The notes below the pieces were generated by a model. That model worked only from the letters and a program-made list of their open reading frames with translations, was not told the origin of the DNA and made no database searches. DNA of 64,000 nucleotides from positions 1 to 64,000 of the forward strand of contig CAMARK010000006.1 of NCBI GenBank assembly GCA_945860205.1. The letters run 5' to 3'. Of this stretch, positions 63,751 to 64,000 are shown piece by piece (the first letter of the stretch is position 1; each line of letters begins with the position of its first letter). The position numbers and the translations under genes were made by a program. The DNA is from Reyranella massiliensis 521 (GTDB lineage: Bacteria > Pseudomonadota > Alphaproteobacteria > Reyranellales > Reyranellaceae).

Positions 63751-64000
63751 GCTTCTTCCCCTTGGTCTTCTTCCCGGGCGTGCGCTTCTTCTCCCGTTCC
63801 GCCAGCCGCGCCTCGGCGGCGGCCATGCGCTTCACCAGGTCGAAGGGCAGGCCGGGGGCGGCGGCATGGCCGCGATCGCCGTAGAGATCGGGCCGGTGCG
63901 CCTTCAGCAGGAACTGCAGCAGGCGATTGTCGAACTGCTGGACCGAGCCGATCTTCTGGCCGTTGCGCCAGACGGGCTTCGGCGTGCCGTTCATGGCGCG
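63740..64000 (-). CDS. Terminase small-subunit-like or phage DNA-binding protein, 5' end cut by window
   Basis: At least 84 residues, ending in a lysine-rich tail (GKKTKGKKHAK). The segment PKPVWRNGQKIGSVQQFDNRLLQFLLKAHRPDLYG looks like the C-terminal part of helix-turn-helix phage proteins often placed before terminase large subunits. A methionine is encoded at 63994, but the frame stays open to the window edge and the family has an N-terminal domain, so the gene probably begins outside. Overlaps the terminase start by 11 bases. Confidence 0.6.
   Translation of the reverse strand, partial: RAMNGTPKPVWRNGQKIGSVQQFDNRLLQFLLKAHRPDLYGDRGHAAAPGLPFDLVKRMAAAEARLAEREKKRTPGKKTKGKKHAK

Overview
The window is GC-rich (roughly two thirds G+C), gene-dense DNA of chromosomal type, most likely from an alphaproteobacterium. 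Pointers are a GTTC-N7-GTTC LexA box in front of an imuA-imuB-dnaE2 mutagenesis cassette, Bug/TctC-type solute receptors without their permeases, CaiB-type CoA transferases, and an aerobic benzoyl-CoA (box) pathway next to a BadM-like Rrf2 regulator. The genus cannot be fixed from the sequence; a soil or water organism of the Rhodospirillales/Hyphomicrobiales type (for example Reyranella-like) would fit. No tRNA, rRNA, CRISPR array or intact insertion sequence was seen.

Layout. 0-10.3 kb holds DNA repair genes: a 5'-cut Lhr-type helicase, then on the minus strand a LexA-boxed imuA-imuB-[VapBC-type toxin-antitoxin]-dnaE2 operon. 10.4-21.7 kb is mixed: two metallo-beta-lactamase-fold proteins, a frameshifted secreted protein, a PoxB-type pyruvate oxidase, a histone-deacetylase-like amidohydrolase, a CoA transferase, a Phd/ParE-type toxin-antitoxin pair, an M20 amidohydrolase, a BenE-type transporter, and an HxlR regulator divergent from a carboxymuconolactone-decarboxylase-like gene with two clear operators. 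Paired palindromic repeats sit between several of these genes. 21.7-33.9 kb is one 12 kb minus-strand run: benzoate-CoA ligase, a frameshifted GNAT gene, livKHMGF-type transporter, potFAHI-type transporter, and sorAB sulfite dehydrogenase. 34-38.4 kb has a membrane protein, an HWE-type sensor kinase, a cold-shock gene with terminator, and a SulP transporter.

38.4-42.4 kb carries boxB and boxC, divergent from a GNAT-Rrf2 gene pair across a 26 bp near-ideal operator. Together with benzoate-CoA ligase, the Liv-type importer and BenE this gives much of an aerobic benzoate uptake and ring-opening route; boxA is not in the window. 43-47 kb contains an acyl-CoA dehydrogenase homologue lacking both usual catalytic glutamates (desulfinase-like), a membrane adenylate/guanylate cyclase and an exported transglutaminase-like protein. 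47.1-49.5 kb holds three tandem paralogues of urate-catabolism enzymes: a cytosolic OHCU decarboxylase/HIU hydrolase fusion, an exported copy of the fusion, and an exported stand-alone HIU hydrolase domain; the exported copies have lost catalytic residues. 49.5-54 kb has an aldehyde dehydrogenase and three Bug receptors, and 54-57 kb an SDR/CoA-transferase/enoyl-CoA hydratase group. 57-61.9 kb is a ferric-type ABC transporter with two tandem binding proteins. The right edge holds a phage terminase large subunit and part of a small-subunit-like gene, perhaps one end of a prophage or gene-transfer-agent-like remnant.
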